Positions 6,008 through 8,684 of a stretch of 8,684 nucleotides of DNA are shown here, piece after piece. Every line of letters starts with the position of its first letter. The first letter of the stretch is position 1. The notes below the pieces were generated by a model. It was not told where the DNA came from and made no database searches. It was given only the letters and a program-made list of their open reading frames with translations. Location: contig JALZUL010000248.1 of NCBI GenBank assembly GCA_023301665.1, positions 1 through 8,684 on the forward strand, read 5' to 3'. The position numbers were made by a program, and so were the translations under genes. Source of the stretch: Ascidiaceihabitans sp. (lineage in GTDB: Bacteria; Pseudomonadota; Alphaproteobacteria; Rhodobacterales; Rhodobacteraceae).

Positions 6008-7011
6008 AGCGGATATTAATTGTTGGGGGCGGGCTTATTGGTATCCGCCACATTCAATCGGTGCTTGCGCATCCGCATTGTGAGCTGGTTGGTCTGGTCG
6101 ATCCAGATGTATCGATCGCGACCCAAGCTAAGCGGTTTGATAGCATGACTGAGGTTGACGAGCATGTAGATGGCGTGGTTATCGCGACGCCAACACATTT
6201 ACATGCTGCTCACGGTATCGAGGCCGCAGAGCGTGGATGGCACGTTTTGATTGAAAAGCCTGTTGCTGGTACATTGGATGACGCCGGCACACTTAAAGCC
6301 GCTATAAAGCGCCACAAGGTCGGATCGCTTGTGGGTCATCACAGACGTTACCATGCATCTATCCAACAGCTAAAAACGTTGATCGCGGATGATGCAATTG
6401 GCGCTGTGATCAATGCCTCTCTCATTTGGGCGATGCGTAAACCAGACGAATACTATCAGGGAAATTGGCGTACCGCTGGGGGTAGCCCTGTCATGATCAA
6501 TCTGGTTCATGACATAGATTTGTTACGTTATGTGATTGGCGAAATCAGCCAGACTGCAGCTTTGAGCGGTAAGGGACTGCGAGGTAAGGACCGTATCGAG
6601 AGTGGTGCTATTGCCTTAGCCTTTGAAAATGGAGCGACAGGAGCCATTAGCTTTGCAGACACTGCCCCTAGCCCATGGGGCTTTGAGGCGGGAACTGGAG
6701 AAAACCCTAATATTGGGACGACCAGCCAAGACATGATGTGGATCACAGGAACCAAAGGCGGGATTAGTTTTCCCTCGATGACCTTATGGCATGGAACCCA
6801 ATGGGGGGAAGCGGCCCAACGCCAATCACTCGAAAATGTAGAAAATAAAAAGCCTCCCCTAGATGTGCAACTTGATCATTTTCTTCAGGTTATTGATGGC
6901 GAAAACCCATTGATAGATGTTGCAGATGCAGCTCGAACGCTTGAGGTTGCTTTGCAAATTGAAACACAACTGACACAAACACAGAAATTCAAATACTTAA
7001 GGAAAACGTAA
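6004..7011 (+). CDS. Gfo/Idh/MocA-family NAD(P)-dependent oxidoreductase
   Basis: This 335-residue cytoplasmic dehydrogenase is of a family that oxidises or reduces hydroxyl groups of sugars, inositols and sugar acids. Residues 1-118 are the Rossmann domain: ILIVGGGLIGIRH (4-16) binds the dinucleotide, ATPTHLH (61-67) follows, and EKPV (84-87) carries conserved Lys85. The C-terminal sheet domain has GGSPVMINLVHDIDLLRY (159-176) with His169 and Asp172 at the active-site positions. Where many relatives have Asp four residues before the His, this one has Ile165, next to Asn166. A SPWGFEAGTGENP segment (223-235) is also seen in sugar-acid related members. I chose GTG 6004 because it puts the first beta strand at residue 3, as usual, and forms a GTGA overlap with the preceding stop. 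A TTG at 5977 would add nine residues encoded inside the permease gene. Substrate unknown. Confidence 0.9.
   Translation: MKRILIVGGGLIGIRHIQSVLAHPHCELVGLVDPDVSIATQAKRFDSMTEVDEHVDGVVIATPTHLHAAHGIEAAERGWHVLIEKPVAGTLDDAGTLKAAIKRHKVGSLVGHHRRYHASIQQLKTLIADDAIGAVINASLIWAMRKPDEYYQGNWRTAGGSPVMINLVHDIDLLRYVIGEISQTAALSGKGLRGKDRIESGAIALAFENGATGAISFADTAPSPWGFEAGTGENPNIGTTSQDMMWITGTKGGISFPSMTLWHGTQWGEAAQRQSLENVENKKPPLDVQLDHFLQVIDGENPLIDVADAARTLEVALQIETQLTQTQKFKYLRKT
6999..7003 (+). promoter_or_regulatory. Ribosome binding site fixing the GTG start at 7012
   Basis: AAGGA ends eight bases before the GTG that directly follows the TAA of the preceding gene. It supports GTG as the true start, because the glycine-rich nucleotide-binding loop begins only seven residues later and no upstream start is possible in that frame without losing this spacing. 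Confidence 0.65.
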
Positions 7012-7899
7012 GTGACAAAACCAAATATTGGATTCATCGGTCTTGGTCTTATGGGCGCTGCTATGGTCGGTCGCCTTCAAGATAAAGGGTATCACGTGAC
7101 CATCACAGCCAACCGGTCGCGGCCGAACATCGACGCAGCAGTTGCACGTGGGGCAACAGAAGTCGCGACAGCGAAAGATGTAGCTGCTGCGAGTGATGTC
7201 GTAATGCTCTGCATGGATACGTCTGATAGTGTTGAGGGGCGGATGCGCGGTGAAGATGGTGTGATCGCTGGCTTGAAAAGCGGCGCAACGGTGGTTGATT
7301 TTGGGACCTCACTTCCTGGGAGCACACGAGCTTTAGGTGACGAAGTGGCGGCGGTGGGTGGTCAGTATCTCGACGCCCCATTGGGGCGTACGCCCGCGCA
7401 CGCCAAAGACGGATTGCTCAACATTATGACCGCGGGTGACAAAGGCGCTTTCGACAAGGTCGAACCAGTTCTGAAAGATCTAGGTGAAAATGTATTTCAT
7501 CTCGGGGCTCTTGGTTCGGGGCATACTATCAAACTGATTAACAACTTCTTTGGAATGACGGTCGCCAATGCAATGGCAGAAGCATTCGCAATGGCGGACG
7601 TAACGGGAATTGATCGTGCCAAGATGTATGATGTGATGGCGGCAGGTCCTTTGCGGTCTGGCATGATGGACTTTGTTAAAGCTTACGGTGTCGACAAAGA
7701 CCCAAATCAGCTGCAGTTCGCGATCAAAAATGCAGCAAAGGATGTCGGGTATTATGCTAAAATGACTAGTGATGCAGGCGTTGAAAGCATCATGTCCAAA
7801 GGTACATTGAGTGCACTGGAGGCGGCGCGTGATGCAGGGCAAGGTGACGATATGGTGAGCCAAATTGTTGACTATTACGCCAAGCATTTCAGCAAATAA
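7012..7899 (+). CDS. Beta-hydroxyacid dehydrogenase (3-hydroxyisobutyrate dehydrogenase family) with GRT substrate motif
   Basis: This complete 295-residue NAD(P)-dependent dehydrogenase interconverts a semialdehyde and a beta-hydroxyacid. The Rossmann loop GFIGLGLMGAAM (7-18) opens the N-terminal domain. DFGTS (96-100) follows, then DAPLGRTPAHAKDG (121-134), where most relatives have a DAPVSGG-type loop. Catalytic Lys174 lies in GSGHTIKLINNFF (168-180), leading the helical C-terminal domain, with KDVGYYAK (243-250) in the position of the usual K.D cofactor and substrate helix. The GRT loop (Arg126) and Asn177 match, from memory, residues of E. coli sulfolactaldehyde reductase YihU that hold the sulfonate (Arg123, Asn174). 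YihU Ser178, by contrast, corresponds to Gly181 here. The same RTP type of loop also occurs in uncharacterised alphaproteobacterial relatives, so a sulfonate substrate is only one possibility. It directly follows the Gfo/Idh gene with no gap. Confidence 0.92.
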   Translation: MTKPNIGFIGLGLMGAAMVGRLQDKGYHVTITANRSRPNIDAAVARGATEVATAKDVAAASDVVMLCMDTSDSVEGRMRGEDGVIAGLKSGATVVDFGTSLPGSTRALGDEVAAVGGQYLDAPLGRTPAHAKDGLLNIMTAGDKGAFDKVEPVLKDLGENVFHLGALGSGHTIKLINNFFGMTVANAMAEAFAMADVTGIDRAKMYDVMAAGPLRSGMMDFVKAYGVDKDPNQLQFAIKNAAKDVGYYAKMTSDAGVESIMSKGTLSALEAARDAGQGDDMVSQIVDYYAKHFSK

Positions 7900-7902
7900 A
7901 TC

Positions 7903-8684
7903 ATGGCAGTTGAAGCGCAAGGCATAGAGGATCGAGCCCATCTTGGCATCATTTTGATGTTGGCCGCGTGGTTCCTATTTTCAATCGTAGACACAAGCGC
8001 CAAATGGCTCGCGGTGGCTGGCTTGTCTGCGTTTCAACTGGCTTTTATGCGCTATTTTGGGCATTTTATTATATCAATTGGCGTCATCGCAAAGGGTGGG
8101 ATTGCGGCCGAACGGTTTCAAACGACACATAAATGGCAGGTTCTAAGCCGCGCTTTGCTGTTGATTTCAGCAACATTGGCGAATTTTTATCTGTTGCGGT
8201 TTGTTCCATTGACCGTTTCATCTGCCATTATGTTTTCTAGCCCGATTATCGTGTGTTTCTTATCGATTTGGATCTTGGGCGAACGTGTTGGGCCGTGGCG
8301 TGTCTTTGCCATTTTGCTAGGCTTTGTAGGGGTCTTAATTGTCGTCCGTCCATTTGGGGAAACGTTTCACCCAGCCATGCTATTGGTCGTCTACAATGCG
8401 ACTGCTTTGGCTCTTTATTCTTTGATGACCCGTCGTTTGGCAGGTATTGTAGCCGTTGATACCCAACAGTTTTATATGGGCGCATTGGGCACGTTTATTC
8501 TGTTACCTTTTGCTATTTTGACCTGGCAATCCCCAGAGACCTTTATTGGTTGGATCGCCCTTATTTCGCTTGGTGTCATGGGATGGGGCGGTCATCAATT
8601 TCTTACAACCGCGCATCGTTTTGGAACTGCTAATACATTGATGCCGTATACATATTCTTTCATGATCTATGTTGCCATTTGGGG
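7903..8684 (+). CDS. EamA/DMT-superfamily permease, 3'-truncated
   Basis: The frame starts at ATG 7903, three bases after the preceding stop, and is open to the window's right edge, giving the first 260 residues of what is normally a protein of about 280-300. It has the paired EamA repeat layout of multiple hydrophobic helices. The first repeat contains WFLFSIVDTSAKWL with a conserved MRYFGHF, then SSAIMFSSPIIVCFLSIWIL-GERVG ahead of LLGFVGVLIVVRP, the usual end of repeat one. The second repeat starts near HPAMLLVVYNATALALYS and reaches MGWGGHQFLTTAHRFG and TLMPYTYSFMIY. Members move amino acids, sugars or metabolites, often as exporters. No Shine-Dalgarno is visible, so translation may rely on coupling. 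Its role beside a TRAP importer is unclear. Confidence 0.93.
   Translation, partial: MAVEAQGIEDRAHLGIILMLAAWFLFSIVDTSAKWLAVAGLSAFQLAFMRYFGHFIISIGVIAKGGIAAERFQTTHKWQVLSRALLLISATLANFYLLRFVPLTVSSAIMFSSPIIVCFLSIWILGERVGPWRVFAILLGFVGVLIVVRPFGETFHPAMLLVVYNATALALYSLMTRRLAGIVAVDTQQFYMGALGTFILLPFAILTWQSPETFIGWIALISLGVMGWGGHQFLTTAHRFGTANTLMPYTYSFMIYVAIW

Noticed and set aside
7480..7941. 153-codon minus-strand open frame
   Set aside because: It is antisense to the beta-hydroxyacid dehydrogenase and the start of the EamA gene. Its composition is unlike a real protein and no motif is visible.
1245..8684. A sulfoquinovose or sulfonate degradation operon
   Set aside because: Only the GRT loop of one dehydrogenase hints at this. 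No sulfolyase, sulfo-sugar isomerase, kinase, aldolase or sulfite exporter is recognisable, so it is kept only as one hypothesis for that enzyme.
1..8684. Mobile elements, CRISPR arrays, tRNA or rRNA genes, phage or defence genes
   Set aside because: No transposase, terminal inverted repeats, spaced repeat arrays, tRNA-like cloverleaf or defence domain was seen. The genes are intact and densely packed except where the window edges cut them.

Overview
The window looks like chromosomal DNA from an alphaproteobacterium, most likely a marine Rhodobacteraceae (Roseobacter-type) organism. This is an inference from the gene style: a TRAP transporter operon next to sugar-acid type enzymes under a GntR/FCD regulator, with moderate base composition and tightly packed genes. 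No RNA gene or taxonomic marker is present, so the assignment is not proven. Both ends of the window cut through genes.

Layout. Positions 2-409 (+) hold the C-terminal part of a beta-hydroxyacid dehydrogenase resembling tartronate semialdehyde reductase (GarR type). It converges on, and overlaps by 9 bp, a GntR-family regulator with an FCD ligand domain at 401-1048 (-). A 196-bp AT-rich divergent intergenic region (1049-1244) separates the regulator from a + strand operon that runs to the end of the window. Its genes are a TRAP substrate-binding protein (1245-2267); a rho-independent terminator, probably partly read through (2293-2325); an enolase-superfamily mandelate racemase/muconate lactonizing-type enzyme (2349-3518); the TRAP small membrane subunit with an N-terminal extension (3534-4376); the TRAP large membrane subunit (4376-6007); a Gfo/Idh/MocA oxidoreductase (6004-7011); a second beta-hydroxyacid dehydrogenase (7012-7899); and a truncated EamA/DMT permease (7903-8684). 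Genes from 2349 onward are separated by 15 bp or less or overlap (TAATG at 4374-4378, GTGA at 6004-6007), so they are probably one transcription unit.

Working model (inference). The periplasmic protein captures an organic acid, probably a sugar acid or related hydroxycarboxylate, and the QM permease imports it with Na+. The Gfo/Idh enzyme oxidises a hydroxyl group, the enolase-superfamily enzyme performs a carboxylate alpha-proton abstraction (dehydration, cycloisomerisation or epimerisation), and one or both beta-hydroxyacid dehydrogenases interconvert a semialdehyde and a hydroxyacid. The GntR/FCD protein probably senses the substrate or an intermediate. The substrate cannot be read from the sequence. 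The least conventional points are a Glu at the position of the usual dyad Asp in the enolase-superfamily enzyme, a GRT substrate-loop motif in the second dehydrogenase resembling sulfolactaldehyde reductase YihU, and the enlarged TRAP membrane subunits. I see no mobile element, CRISPR array, tRNA or rRNA, and no clear sign of a wholly new system. It reads as a catabolic cluster of known families whose exact substrate is open.
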